A stretch of 64,000 nucleotides of DNA from UBA969 sp041694635 (lineage in GTDB: Bacteria > Planctomycetota > Planctomycetia > Gemmatales > Gemmataceae): positions 1 to 64,000 of the forward strand of contig JBDNHI010000104.1 of assembly GCA_041694635.1 (NCBI GenBank), written 5' to 3'. Below, one piece after another: positions 17,146 through 26,247 of this stretch (its first letter is position 1; each line of letters opens with the position of its first letter). The notes beneath the pieces are model-generated. The model was given only the letters and a program-made list of their open reading frames with translations. It had not been told where the DNA came from and did no database searches. A program made the position numbers and the translations under genes.

Positions 17146-18273
17146 CTAGTTCGCTTGGGTAAAAGGGTGAAAGGGTAAATTGAAAGTCTGCGCAACCGCA
17201 TTGTGAGTGATTTTTCCTTCGCAAATATTAATTCCAGATAATATTTCAGGGCTTTTTGCTGCTGCAGATTCTATACCTGCTTTAGCTATTTGCATCACAA
17301 AAGGCAGTGTTACATTTGTTAGAGCAAAGGTGCTGGTTCTACCAACCGCCCCAGGCATATTGGTCACGCAATAGTGTACTATATCATCAAAAATAAAAGT
17401 AGGCTGATCATGTGTCGTTGGCTTTGAGGTTTCAACGCAACCACCTTGGTCTATTGCTACATCAATTATGACTGCACGGGGCAACATCAGTTTAAGATCT
17501 TCTTGTTTTAATAGGTGAGGTGCTTTTGCCCCAGGAATCAGGATTGCACCAATCACTAAGTCTGCACTTGCAAGACAGTTTCGAAGGCTATGCCTATCGC
17601 TGAAAAGTGTTGTTACATTGCTGGGCATCACATCGTCTAAGTATCTAAGTCTATCAAGATTAATATCAAGTAAAGTTACCTTTGCGCCTAATCCTGCTGC
17701 AACTTTTGCGGCGTTTGCTCCTACTACCCCTGCACCCAAAATTACTACATTAGCAGGCGCAACTCCGGGAACGCCTCCCAGAAGGATGCCTCGCCCATTA
17801 AAAGGCCTTTCCAAATATTTTGCGCCTTCTTGAATACTCATTCTTCCTGCAACTTCGCTCATAGGCGTAAGCAGTGGCAGGCGTCCCAAAGAATCTTTAA
17901 TAGTTTCGTAAGCAACAGCCGTAGAACCACTTCTCATAACTGCCTGCGTAAGGAATTCGTCTGCAGCAAAATGGAAATAAGTGAAGATTATCTGCTTGGA
18001 ACGCATTAAGGGCCATTCTGCTTGCATGGGTTCTTTAACTTTGACGATCAAGTCAGCTTGGGCCCAAATTTCTTTATTTGTAATGATAATTTCTGCCCCG
18101 TGTTTTTGGTAATCTGCATCTGAGATGCCGCTACCTAACCCAGCTCCAGTCTGAATAAGGACTTTGTGCCCTGCCCTGTAAAGTTCGTCTGCCCCCACCG
18201 GAGTTAGGGCAACCCTATACTCGTGGTTTTTGATTTCAGCAGGAACTCCAACAACTATTTTGTTTTTATGCAT
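17146..18273 (-). CDS. ald: Alanine dehydrogenase
   Basis: NAD-dependent interconversion of L-alanine and pyruvate plus ammonia. The 375-residue protein opens with GVPAEIKNHEYRVALTP, has the catalytic lysine region VKVKEPMQAEW, the FTYFHFAAD histidine, and the Rossmann nucleotide-binding motif VILGAGVVGANAAKVAAGLG with DIN after it. The PGAVGRTSTFALTN segment near the C-terminus is characteristic. First gene of the minus-strand run leading to nadK; functional linkage to exonuclease VII is not evident. Confidence 0.94.
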   Translation of the reverse strand: MHKNKIVVGVPAEIKNHEYRVALTPVGADELYRAGHKVLIQTGAGLGSGISDADYQKHGAEIIITNKEIWAQADLIVKVKEPMQAEWPLMRSKQIIFTYFHFAADEFLTQAVMRSGSTAVAYETIKDSLGRLPLLTPMSEVAGRMSIQEGAKYLERPFNGRGILLGGVPGVAPANVVILGAGVVGANAAKVAAGLGAKVTLLDINLDRLRYLDDVMPSNVTTLFSDRHSLRNCLASADLVIGAILIPGAKAPHLLKQEDLKLMLPRAVIIDVAIDQGGCVETSKPTTHDQPTFIFDDIVHYCVTNMPGAVGRTSTFALTNVTLPFVMQIAKAGIESAAAKSPEILSGINICEGKITHNAVAQTFNLPFHPFTQAN

Positions 18274-18421
18274 TGTAATTACTTCTACTTTAAAGCTTCA
18301 AACTCATAACATTCATAACGGAATTTAAGGTATTTTAGTATCTATCAGCTTAAATGGTGTTGTTATGAGTATAAATAAATTAATCTTATTAAATTATACT
18401 CTTAGCAAACAAGGATGCTTA

Positions 18422-19282
18422 ATGCCACCAAGAATCGTGACTCTTATAGTTATTGGCTTTTTTATTGCCGTGAATGCCTCTCTATTTTATTCTGAGATAC
18501 TTCCGAGGATGCAAGCAGGCCAACCCCCTGCCTTTTCTGTTGACCTTGCAGATGAGGCAGGCAATATCCATCCCGCGGTCAATTGGAAAGTTATAGTCCG
18601 TGGGGAAGAATTTTTGAAACTTAGTACGGGTGTTTTCTTAGTGGATGGGCAGGAAGATGAATTTCTACTTTGGGCCGAGTTCCTGCCTGCTAAAGAGCCA
18701 AATAAGCAAACTGAATCTTTTGGTCTAAATAAAATGAAAAGTGAATTTCGGATTCATCGAGATGGAGATTTGCTTGGCTTAACTGCAAGGTTAGAAATTA
18801 AGTCCTTTAGGAATTTGGAATTTCCCCTTACGCTTACCATTATGGGTGAAATTTCTAAGGGGATGTTTTTCCCTGTGGTTTCGACCGAATCTAAATTGGG
18901 TGAACGAATTTTTAATCTTGAGCCAATGCCCGTCCCAATATCTGGTGCGATCTTTCAACCTTTTCAACCGGTTCACCGAGTTCTTGGCCTTTATCCAGGC
19001 AGGACTTGGAAGCAACCCTTTTTTGACCCTCTTTCTATGGCTCTTTCTTCTGGTATTTCTCAGGGTTCTATGGATCAAGGAATAGGTACCATCGTCGCAC
19101 AGGTAAGAAATGAAACGGCTTATATGACTTGGCTAGGTAAAAATGTCCCTTGCTATATTGTTGATTATATTGGTCATGACCTTGAGTCTACTGTTTGGGT
19201 TGGAATCCAAAACGGTACGGTTCTCAGGCAAAAAATTAAATTGGCCGAATCGATGGAGTGGGATTTGATTCGTATTAACTAA
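18422..19282 (+). CDS. Membrane-anchored protein of unknown function linked to an ABC transporter
   Basis: From the ATG at 18422 (AAGGA about 10 bases upstream) the protein has 286 residues: one hydrophobic segment near the N-terminus (RIVTLIVIGFFIAVNASLFY) and a large, mostly beta, extracytoplasmic part. No enzymatic motif was recognised. The central part (roughly 150-230) contains 'GKNVPCYIVDYIGHDLESTVWVG' near its end. It precedes an ABC ATPase by 14 bases and an ABC permease beyond that, so it is probably part of the same export or assembly unit. An upstream ATG at 18365 would add 19 residues without signal character. Confidence 0.65.
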   Translation: MPPRIVTLIVIGFFIAVNASLFYSEILPRMQAGQPPAFSVDLADEAGNIHPAVNWKVIVRGEEFLKLSTGVFLVDGQEDEFLLWAEFLPAKEPNKQTESFGLNKMKSEFRIHRDGDLLGLTARLEIKSFRNLEFPLTLTIMGEISKGMFFPVVSTESKLGERIFNLEPMPVPISGAIFQPFQPVHRVLGLYPGRTWKQPFFDPLSMALSSGISQGSMDQGIGTIVAQVRNETAYMTWLGKNVPCYIVDYIGHDLESTVWVGIQNGTVLRQKIKLAESMEWDLIRIN

Positions 19283-19296
19283 CTTACAGGTCGCTA

Positions 19297-20061
19297 ATGA
19301 ATATTTCTCAAGCTAATGATAACGCCATAGATATCATCAATGTTTCTAAACAATATGGCAATAAACTAGCTGTGAATCACATGGATCTTTCCATAAAAAA
19401 AGGCGAACTATTTGCTTTTCTTGGCCCTAATGGGGCGGGTAAAACTACTACAATAAAAATGCTTTGTGGGTTGCTTTTTCCTAGTTCTGGGTCGATTCGC
19501 ATTTGTGGATTCGATCTAAAAACTCAAGGTGATGAAGCCCGAAGACTTATAAGCTATGTCCCCGATCTTCCTTTTCTTTATGAAAAACTTACTGGCCGTG
19601 AGTTCCTTCAATTTATTGGTGATGTCTATGGAATGAACCGCAACCTTATCACCCAGCGCACTTCCGAGGTTGCCAAAACTTTCCGGATGGAAGAATTTAT
19701 TGATGAACTTACCGAACGCTACTCTCACGGGATGAGACAACGAACTGTTTTTGCATCGGCTTTATTGCATAGCCCAGAGGTTTTAATCGTTGACGAGCCC
19801 ACTGTTGGTCTAGATCCAAAAAGCGTTAGGCAGCTCAAAGATGTCTTGCGAAGTCAAGCTGACCAAGGCAAAGCTATTTTTCTTTCATCGCATTCCTTAG
19901 ATGTAGTCGAAGAAGTTGCAGATCGTATTGGTATTATTTCGCAGGGAAAACTTGTCGCATGTGGTTCCCTCGAAATGTTAAGGGAACAATCGCGTATGGG
20001 CGGTTCACTCGAAGAAGTATTTCTCAAAATGACTGAAGAAAAACTTGATGAAATTTCCTAA
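19297..20061 (+). CDS. ABC transporter ATP-binding protein
   Basis: Cytosolic ATPase of an ABC-2-type transporter, 254 residues. Walker A GPNGAGKTT (near residue 44), signature YSHGMRQR (a variant of LSGGQ), Walker B LIVDEPTVGLD, and switch histidine in LSSHSLDVVEE are all intact. The EPTVGLDP and SHGM variants are common in the ABC-A/NatA/EcsA-like group that pairs with permeases of the next gene's type. The downstream permease frame overlaps its 3' end. Confidence 0.93.
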   Translation: MNISQANDNAIDIINVSKQYGNKLAVNHMDLSIKKGELFAFLGPNGAGKTTTIKMLCGLLFPSSGSIRICGFDLKTQGDEARRLISYVPDLPFLYEKLTGREFLQFIGDVYGMNRNLITQRTSEVAKTFRMEEFIDELTERYSHGMRQRTVFASALLHSPEVLIVDEPTVGLDPKSVRQLKDVLRSQADQGKAIFLSSHSLDVVEEVADRIGIISQGKLVACGSLEMLREQSRMGGSLEEVFLKMTEEKLDEIS

Positions 20062-21820
20062 CTCTTGGAACTATTTTAAAATGCGTGACCCCGGTCTTAA
20101 TGATCAAACTCAGCAATTGGATAAATTTCCTAGTTCTGGACTTGCCCTCTTTAAAATGCGTCTTCGCATTTTGAACCATGTTCGAGCTTCTTTTAAGGGC
20201 GTTTTGGTCATCCGACCACTTGTTCTCTTATTCTGTAGTTTTATCATCTGGGGATTGGTTTTTGGTACCAGCCTTGCAGGATTTAATTTTTTAAAAGATC
20301 AAAAGCTTCCTCTTGGTGGCGGTATCATTGGACTCCTTTTTGACCTTCTATTCTTCTCACTTGGGTCTTTGCTTATTCTTTCTTCGGGGATGATTCTTTA
20401 TGGCGGGTTATTTACTTCTCCCGAAACTAATTTTCTACTGACTAAGCCCATTAAAGCGGATCGAATTTTTGCTTATCGATTCGTAGAAGCGATTGGCTTC
20501 AGTAGTTGGGCCTTTGTTATTCTGGGCAGTCCGATTCTGATTGCTTTTGGCATAGTTGCTGATTCACCAGCGCTTTTTTATCTCTATCTACCTTTGTTCT
20601 TTTTTGGTTATGTATTGATTCCTGGTTCAATAGGTGCAATTTTTTGTTTGCTTATTGCTGGTGCTTTACCTCGTGGAAAAAAACTGTTCTTTGCTTTATT
20701 AATAGTGGCTTTTGTTTTTTTTGGGATTTCTGGAATGGGGCGCTTTTTTGGCACTGTAAAAAAAGAGGGTATCGACCGCGAATTTGTCGATGCCACCCTT
20801 AGGCAGTTCCAATTCTCTCGTATGCCCGCCCTTCCTTCTTTTTGGATTTCTCGTGGATTGAGAGCTGCAGGGAGAGGGGATATTCCCAGTGCTAATTTTA
20901 ATCTCGCCTTGATTTGGGCTAATGGTTTGATGATCTATTTAGGCGCTGCTTTACTTTCAAAAAGTTTATATCGCAAAGCCTTTGACCGAATGAACGCTTT
21001 TGGTTCTTCTGGAAAGAGAATCTCTAAACCTTTTTTTGTAGATCTCTTTTTTGAAAAAACTATCGGGTTTTTAAAACCTTCTCGACGCGCTCTTATCATT
21101 AAAGATTTTCGTGCTTTTCGACGAGAGCCTAGGCAGTGGACTCAGGTTCTTATTTTTGGTTTTCTACTTTTTCTTTACTTTGGAAGCGTCAGGCGTTCTT
21201 TTCGCGGGGAAGTAACTTGGCCCTATCAGAATGGGGTTAGCCTGCTTAATCTTTTTGCTGTTTCTCTCCTTCAATGCACTTACGTTGGTAGGTTTGTTTT
21301 TCCGATGATTAGCCTTGAAGGAAGGAACTTCTGGATTCTTGGGCTTGTTCCACTTCCCCGTGAATCGATTATGTGGGCCAAATTTCATTTCGCATTTTGG
21401 AGCACCACTCCAATTGCGATTCTTCTTGTAATGTTTAGTGATTTTATGTTAAAAATGCCTTTAGATTATTATTTTGTTCATATTTGGACTACTCTTATAG
21501 CAAGTCTTTCACTTTGCGCTCTTGGTGTTGGGCTTGGCTCTTATTTTCCCAATTTTAAAGAAACAGACCCATCTAAAATAGCAGCGGGTTTCGGCGGAAC
21601 CCTTAACCTAGTAATATCTCTTTTTCTTCTCATTCTTCTTGTGGGCTTAATTTCTGGAATTTGGCACGCAAATCATCTGGGTGAAAATTATGCCAACCCA
21701 TCCCCTTCTGGATTCCTTGTGATTTTACTTGGAGTGGTTTTGGGGACTATTATTGGATTGTTAGCAGCTTTAATTCCTATGGCGGCAGGAGCTCAGTTTT
21801 TGCGCTCTCGAGAATTCTAA
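20048..21820 (+). CDS. ABC transporter permease
   Basis: Integral membrane protein of about 590 residues with roughly twelve hydrophobic segments and long cytoplasmic loops (KRISKPFF...KPSRRALIIKDFRAFRREPRQW). Its layout is like the large permeases that partner SHGM-type ATPases. The frame overlaps the ATPase gene by 14 bases if the ATG at 20048 is used; an ATG at 20081, 19 bases past the ATPase stop, is an equally reasonable start and would remove 11 residues. The stop at 21818-21820 overlaps the convergent cysteine desulfurase by four bases. Substrate unknown. Confidence 0.82.
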   Translation: MKFPNSWNYFKMRDPGLNDQTQQLDKFPSSGLALFKMRLRILNHVRASFKGVLVIRPLVLLFCSFIIWGLVFGTSLAGFNFLKDQKLPLGGGIIGLLFDLLFFSLGSLLILSSGMILYGGLFTSPETNFLLTKPIKADRIFAYRFVEAIGFSSWAFVILGSPILIAFGIVADSPALFYLYLPLFFFGYVLIPGSIGAIFCLLIAGALPRGKKLFFALLIVAFVFFGISGMGRFFGTVKKEGIDREFVDATLRQFQFSRMPALPSFWISRGLRAAGRGDIPSANFNLALIWANGLMIYLGAALLSKSLYRKAFDRMNAFGSSGKRISKPFFVDLFFEKTIGFLKPSRRALIIKDFRAFRREPRQWTQVLIFGFLLFLYFGSVRRSFRGEVTWPYQNGVSLLNLFAVSLLQCTYVGRFVFPMISLEGRNFWILGLVPLPRESIMWAKFHFAFWSTTPIAILLVMFSDFMLKMPLDYYFVHIWTTLIASLSLCALGVGLGSYFPNFKETDPSKIAAGFGGTLNLVISLFLLILLVGLISGIWHANHLGENYANPSPSGFLVILLGVVLGTIIGLLAALIPMAAGAQFLRSREF

Positions 21821-22983
21821 CTCTTTAACAATTTTCTTGCGGTGGTGCTAATATAACTAATTGCTTTTTCTACTTCTTCACTTGTAGAATACCTTCCTAA
21901 TGTTAGGCGCAACGCCCCTTCTGACTGAGGCAAGGGAGTCTTCATTGCACATAACACTGCAGAATATAAAACTTTACCCTCGTGGCAGGCAGAACCTGTA
22001 GAAGCTGCAATTTCTGGTGTTTGTTCCAAAATTTCCCAACCTTTACAACCTAAAATACTTACATTTAAGGTGTTGGGTAATCTTTGCGTTGGATGCCCAT
22101 TAAGCACAATAAGCTCGCCTAATTGTTTTTTTAAACCTTGGAAGAGTTGTTCTCTTAAATTAATTAGCCGTGTTGTTTCTTCTTTTAATGAAGCGCAAGC
22201 GATTTGGGCTGCTTCACCTAGTCCAGCGATATAATGAACATTTTCCGTCCCCGCACGCAACCCAGATTCGTGCCCTGCACCGTGTATGTAAGAAGTAATT
22301 TTAGCACCATTGCGAATGTACAATGCACCTATACCCTTCGGGGCATATAGCTTATGACCTGCAATTGTAAGAAAATCTATGCCTAGTTGTTTTACATCTA
22401 AAGGAACTTTACCAGTGGATTGTGCAGCATCCGAATGAAACAGAATATTCCTTGGCCGTGTGATCTTTGCGATTTCTTCAATTGGTTGCAAGGTACCTAC
22501 TTCATTATTGGAATGCATAATGCTAACGATTCTAGTGTTTTTTTTTATGCTTTTTGCAATTTCTTGCGGGTCCACCATTCCCATTCGATCCACACCAACT
22601 GTGGTGACTTCAAACCCTAACGAGGCTAAGTACTGTGCGGGTTTGTAAGTTGCTGGATGTTCGATTGCGCTAATAATCATGTGTGCTTTTCTAGCAAAAA
22701 ATCTTTTAAAGAACCCTGTTAGGGAAGCCATCATTGGGGCAATGATGGCTTGATTGCTGGCCTCGGTGCCCCCGCCTGTGAAAATAATCTCATTTGGATC
22801 GGCATTGATAGCCATTGCCAGTTTGTGTCTAGACTCTTCCACTATTTTCTTAGCAGCTTTGCCGTATGTGTGGGTACTTGAGGGGTTCCCAAAATCTTCA
22901 CCGTTTAAGGAATTGCTAATTATGCTCGAAACTCTTGGATCAATAGGAGTTGTGGCATTGTAATCAAGGTATATTGGTTTCAT
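21817..22983 (-). CDS. Cysteine desulfurase (NifS/IscS-like)
   Basis: PLP enzyme that takes sulfur from cysteine for Fe-S cluster or thio-modification pathways. The 388 residues include TGGGTEASNQ (69-78), HSNNEVGTLQPI, FHSDAAQSTGK, the PLP lysine K211 in AGHKLYAPKG, GTENVHYIAG, and the active-site cysteine C333 in STGSACHEG. The short active-site loop and overall length fit class I NifS/IscS enzymes. No iscU, nifU or regulator sits beside it, so its acceptor is not determined from context. Confidence 0.9.
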   Translation of the reverse strand: MKPIYLDYNATTPIDPRVSSIISNSLNGEDFGNPSSTHTYGKAAKKIVEESRHKLAMAINADPNEIIFTGGGTEASNQAIIAPMMASLTGFFKRFFARKAHMIISAIEHPATYKPAQYLASLGFEVTTVGVDRMGMVDPQEIAKSIKKNTRIVSIMHSNNEVGTLQPIEEIAKITRPRNILFHSDAAQSTGKVPLDVKQLGIDFLTIAGHKLYAPKGIGALYIRNGAKITSYIHGAGHESGLRAGTENVHYIAGLGEAAQIACASLKEETTRLINLREQLFQGLKKQLGELIVLNGHPTQRLPNTLNVSILGCKGWEILEQTPEIAASTGSACHEGKVLYSAVLCAMKTPLPQSEGALRLTLGRYSTSEEVEKAISYISTTARKLLKS

Positions 22984-23168
22984 TGTTTGTTCACGGAGAC
23001 TTTAACTAATAACGATTATTTAGGTACTTCCTTAAATATAGTCATTATAAACCAAACTGTTTGACACTAATTCCTTGAATATCTTTAATTTTAAGTCAAA
23101 GTTAATTTATTGGAATCATTGTTGGTCTTTTAGAAGCCTTTTGGGCTGAACTTTTCAGAGGTTATTTT

Positions 23169-23777
23169 ATGTATAGCGTCATTCTACTTGCGACACTTAC
23201 AGGCGGAACCGATATTACGGGTTTGCATTTAAAAAAATCGTATCCAGTTAACGCTTCTGGGGGGTATGTTTACAGAAATGGCGTCTATGGGGGCGGTTAT
23301 GGTGCTTCCTTTAACTATGGCCCTTATTACGAAACAGGTTTTGGTTATTCTTACTCGGGTACATGCTATGGAACCTATTATGGACCGTATTTAAAGGACC
23401 CTATTTATTCTAAACCAATTGGACCAATTCCAAGAACTCCACCAATGATTCCTGTAGAAGAGGTTTTACCCGCACCAAAAGTTGAAGAAAATAAGCAATC
23501 TTCAACGCAAAATAATGCAAGAATTTTTGTTGAAATTCCAGAAAATGCTACTCTTTTTATCGATGGGAAAGTGACAAAGGTTGAAGGTGATTTTCGTACC
23601 TTTATAACTCCAGATCTAGAACCAAACAAAACCTATTCTTATCAGTTGCAGGTTGAATTTGAAAGAAATGGGGTTAAAATTGTCGAATTAAAGAAAATTA
23701 TCTTAAAATCTGGCGATCGGATCTCTGTAAGTTTTGTAAATACAGAAAAAAAAGAGGCTACTGTAAACCTTAAGTAA
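23169..23777 (+). CDS. TIGR03000-domain protein with Gly/Tyr-rich N-terminal part
   Basis: A 202-residue protein in two parts. Residues 30-95 are very rich in Gly and Tyr (YRNGVYGGGYGASFNYGPYY), then a Pro-rich linker (95-112). Residues about 115-195 match the TIGR03000 pattern described for planctomycetes: 'ARIFVEIPENATLFIDGKVT...R.F.TPDLEPNKTYSYQLQVEFERNG...ILKSGD'. TIGR03000 function is unknown. The N-terminus is only weakly signal-like. GAGG lies 9 bases upstream of the ATG, and a strong terminator follows at 23798-23821. The Gly/Tyr-rich part suggests a surface or cell-wall location, as inference only. Confidence 0.8.
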   Translation: MYSVILLATLTGGTDITGLHLKKSYPVNASGGYVYRNGVYGGGYGASFNYGPYYETGFGYSYSGTCYGTYYGPYLKDPIYSKPIGPIPRTPPMIPVEEVLPAPKVEENKQSSTQNNARIFVEIPENATLFIDGKVTKVEGDFRTFITPDLEPNKTYSYQLQVEFERNGVKIVELKKIILKSGDRISVSFVNTEKKEATVNLK

Positions 23778-23797
23778 TCAATTATCTTGTAGGTGCA

Positions 23798-23826
23798 AAA
23801 GACGGCCTTTGTACCGTCTTTTTTTT
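23798..23826 (+). terminator. Intrinsic terminator after the TIGR03000 gene
   Basis: AAAGACGG (23798-23805) pairs with CCGTCTTT (23814-23821) around an 8-base loop, followed by T's through 23826. The A-run before the stem would also let it act on the minus strand for the convergent small membrane gene, which ends at 23826. Confidence 0.85.
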
Positions 23827-24023
23827 CATTTGATTAAGGTTACTATGTATAAAAATATCCCAATCATTCCTAAAAATGATAGCATTCTCATTCCCCAGCG
23901 GTATGCTTCCACCCCTATGATCGACCAATCATCGTGACGAGTGGCACTGTAAACAAGGCTAATAACGACAATAAGAATCGGCAGATGCCAGTAATAACCT
24001 GCTGCTAAAATTGGGTATGTCAT
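23826..24023 (-). CDS. Small membrane protein, planctomycete type
   Basis: A 65-residue protein with two hydrophobic segments (LPILIVVISLVYSA and MRMLSFLGMIGIFLYIVTLI) separated by a short polar stretch containing RHDDW. No function is recognised. It is considered real because it lies on the same strand 24 bases after the DUF6677-like gene, and the convergent terminator ends exactly at its stop. The pattern suggests a small partner subunit of the neighbouring membrane protein. Confidence 0.65.
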   Translation of the reverse strand: MTYPILAAGYYWHLPILIVVISLVYSATRHDDWSIIGVEAYRWGMRMLSFLGMIGIFLYIVTLIK

Positions 24024-24047
24024 AAAATCCTTTGAACTTATCCTGTT

Positions 24048-24623
24048 TTAGCTGGCTTTGGGTTTAAGTTGAATTAAAAGTACCGGGCCCGCAAGTGCGT
24101 CATAGATTACCATAATATTTAAGACACCAGCGATAACAGTGTAGACCCAACCTAAATCCCAAGCTCTATCACTTCTGCTTTGCAATAAGTTAAGCTCTGT
24201 TTCAAGTGGGGTGCGTTGGTATTTCCCTACAGTTGGGTCGCCCGGTGGATCTTCTTCTTCATCATAATAATAAAATTGGTAAATTGCAGGCCACGCAGAA
24301 ATACCAATCCAAAACTGGCCAACATATTGCAAACGGTATGAAATACAGTTTGGCATTGCAGGAACTCCAGGAATTATTTTCATTTGGGGCTGGCTTTTTG
24401 CCCTTGGAAGGTAGACATTGCTCCACTGCCCTAGTGCCATTCCATAGTAAAATAGCCCATTAATACAAAAAAAGAAAAGTAACCCTTTGCCTATGCGCCC
24501 TTGGCAAATTTGCCCAAGCCCGGGCACCAGATAACTAAGAACAGCACCTACAATCCCAAATTTGTTTGCAAGTTCTGGCTGAGGAATTGTTTCAGGAAGA
24601 ATAGAATCAGGGGTGAAACTCAT
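24048..24623 (-). CDS. DUF6677-like multi-pass membrane protein
   Basis: A 191-residue membrane protein. After a polar N-terminus comes FGIVGAVLSYLVPGLGQICQGRIGKGLLFFFCINGLFYYG, a 'PGLGQ.YQGR..KG' motif shared with TM2-like and DUF6677 proteins, then a long loop, and two more segments near residues 100 and 155-185. Assignment to DUF6677 is from memory of planctomycete proteins of this form. It is the middle gene of a three-gene minus-strand operon. Function unknown. Confidence 0.65.
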   Translation of the reverse strand: MSFTPDSILPETIPQPELANKFGIVGAVLSYLVPGLGQICQGRIGKGLLFFFCINGLFYYGMALGQWSNVYLPRAKSQPQMKIIPGVPAMPNCISYRLQYVGQFWIGISAWPAIYQFYYYDEEEDPPGDPTVGKYQRTPLETELNLLQSRSDRAWDLGWVYTVIAGVLNIMVIYDALAGPVLLIQLKPKAS

Positions 24624-24683
24624 ATCTAAATTATATCCTATCTCAACTTTTTCTCAATGTATACCGTTGTATAATACAAAAAT

Positions 24684-25439
24684 TCACCTCATAGGCCAAT
24701 CTAAAGCAGTGCTTAAATATAAAGCTGCTGCACAGACAAAAAGCAGAATCCCAACAAAACCTAATGCATCTAATACTAATCTTTTCAACTTCGAATCTTT
24801 TTTTCTAGCCCATAAAGTAGCATTGGGGGGCGCGTTTGAATGGTTCAATTCAGATTTGAACCCTTGATTATCATGGGTCTTTAAATCTGATAGGTTTACA
24901 AAGGTTTTATCATCTAAAGTTTTGATCTCGACTTTTGCAATTTGCTGTAATTCCAATGGATTTAAACTCGTTGCAACTAATGAAGAGGCCTTTTCTAATT
25001 CCTGTTGTTTTAATTTTTCCCAAGATTGTGCAAAGGGTGCCCAAGTTAAATTTGACGGCTTCCATTCCGATAATGGTTCCTTTGAACTGGTATTTTCATT
25101 TCCGCTTTCTTTAACTAAAGTTAAGTTAGCAGGTTCTAATATACTTTTTTGAGTATTCTGAATGGGGCTAGGAAGTTCTTTTGTTTCTTCTACCGGTGTT
25201 TTGTTGTTAAGCACTATTAAAGGGATTTGGTCAGATTGGGAGGGTTTCTTGGGTGGCCAAGGGGCTTCACCGGGGGCAAATATTCCCATTGATGCCAAGT
25301 CTTCTGCGTTTTTTTCAACTTTGTTTGCACTTACCCTCGCCTCGGGTAGTTCCAGCATTTTTTGTACCAAGGCATCTAAATCATCCAGTTGTTTTCTGGT
25401 GAGTTGTAGGTTGCTTGCGGGTATATTTAAGTTGGACAT
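24684..25439 (-). CDS. Tail-anchored protein of unknown function
   Basis: A 251-residue, largely polar protein with one C-terminal membrane segment (LVLDALGFVGILLFVCAAALYLSTAL, residues 220-246). The N-terminus LTRKQLDDLDALVQKMLELP is likely helical; the middle is low-complexity, rich in Ser, Pro, Lys and Glu. No known domain was recognised. It heads the operon with the DUF6677-like and 65-residue membrane proteins and is divergent from rsmE. The orientation suggests a cytoplasmic head anchored beside those membrane proteins. Confidence 0.6.
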   Translation of the reverse strand: MSNLNIPASNLQLTRKQLDDLDALVQKMLELPEARVSANKVEKNAEDLASMGIFAPGEAPWPPKKPSQSDQIPLIVLNNKTPVEETKELPSPIQNTQKSILEPANLTLVKESGNENTSSKEPLSEWKPSNLTWAPFAQSWEKLKQQELEKASSLVATSLNPLELQQIAKVEIKTLDDKTFVNLSDLKTHDNQGFKSELNHSNAPPNATLWARKKDSKLKRLVLDALGFVGILLFVCAAALYLSTALDWPMR

Positions 25440-25516
25440 TGGGGCCTCGAAAACTAATAATCAAATTTTGCAAATAGCCATTAAGAATGCTTAATGCGAG
25501 ACAGGGAATAGCAATA

Positions 25517-26230
25517 ATGTCGGAACGATTCTACACCAGTTTACAGATACATTTGGGAACGATGGAACTAAGGGGGGCAGAGGCACACCATCTTGCTGTT
25601 GTATCTCGTATTTCTCCTGGGGCCCTAATCTACCTATTTTCAGGCGACGGTTTGGAATACAGTGCAGAGGTTTTGGAAGCAAAAAAAAATCGTGTGCTCC
25701 TTGATGTTAAGTCGGGAAACGATGTTTCTCGAGAACCCAAGGTTCAAGTCACCTTGCTTTCCCCTTTACCCAAGTCTAATCGTTGTGACTTTTTAATTGA
25801 AAAATTAGCAGAAATTGGTGTGCATCGATTTGTTCCAATCGATTGTGAGTTTTCCACCATAAAAAATAAACAAATCAACACAGAGAAACTTCGCAGGTCG
25901 GTGATCGAAGCAAGTAAGCAGTGTCTTCGTAACCATCTGATGAAAATTGGTGACCCTCTTACCTTTGAGCAATCAATCACCCAGGTCGATAAAAACGAAC
26001 TGAATGTGATAGCAAGCATTGCGCCGATTGCCTCCGAACCCGCTTTCTTTGGTCAATCAGAAAAGGTAAATATCTGGGTTGGACCCGAGGGAGGGTTTTC
26101 AAATTCAGAAATTGCCTTTGCCACAGAGCAAGGCATTAAAGCTTTATCTTTGGGTAAGACTATTCTTCGGATGGAGACTGCTGCGATAGTGGTTGCAACG
26201 CTTGCAATTCATAGTAAAGTTGCGCAATAA
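25517..26230 (+). CDS. rsmE: 16S rRNA (uracil-1498-N3)-methyltransferase
   Basis: SPOUT-family methyltransferase acting on 16S rRNA in the 30S subunit. From MSERFYTS at 25517 it has 237 residues. An N-terminal PUA-like part (HHLAVVSRISPGALIYLFSGDG) is followed by LLSPLPKSNRCDFLIEKLAEIGVHRFVPI, with the SAM-binding trefoil-knot motifs WVGPEGGFSNSEI and LSLGKTILRMETA. The ATG at 25517 fits the family start; an upstream ATG at 25487 would add ten residues. Confidence 0.93.
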   Translation: MSERFYTSLQIHLGTMELRGAEAHHLAVVSRISPGALIYLFSGDGLEYSAEVLEAKKNRVLLDVKSGNDVSREPKVQVTLLSPLPKSNRCDFLIEKLAEIGVHRFVPIDCEFSTIKNKQINTEKLRRSVIEASKQCLRNHLMKIGDPLTFEQSITQVDKNELNVIASIAPIASEPAFFGQSEKVNIWVGPEGGFSNSEIAFATEQGIKALSLGKTILRMETAAIVVATLAIHSKVAQ

Positions 26231-26247
26231 ACTTTTTATTTATCTGC

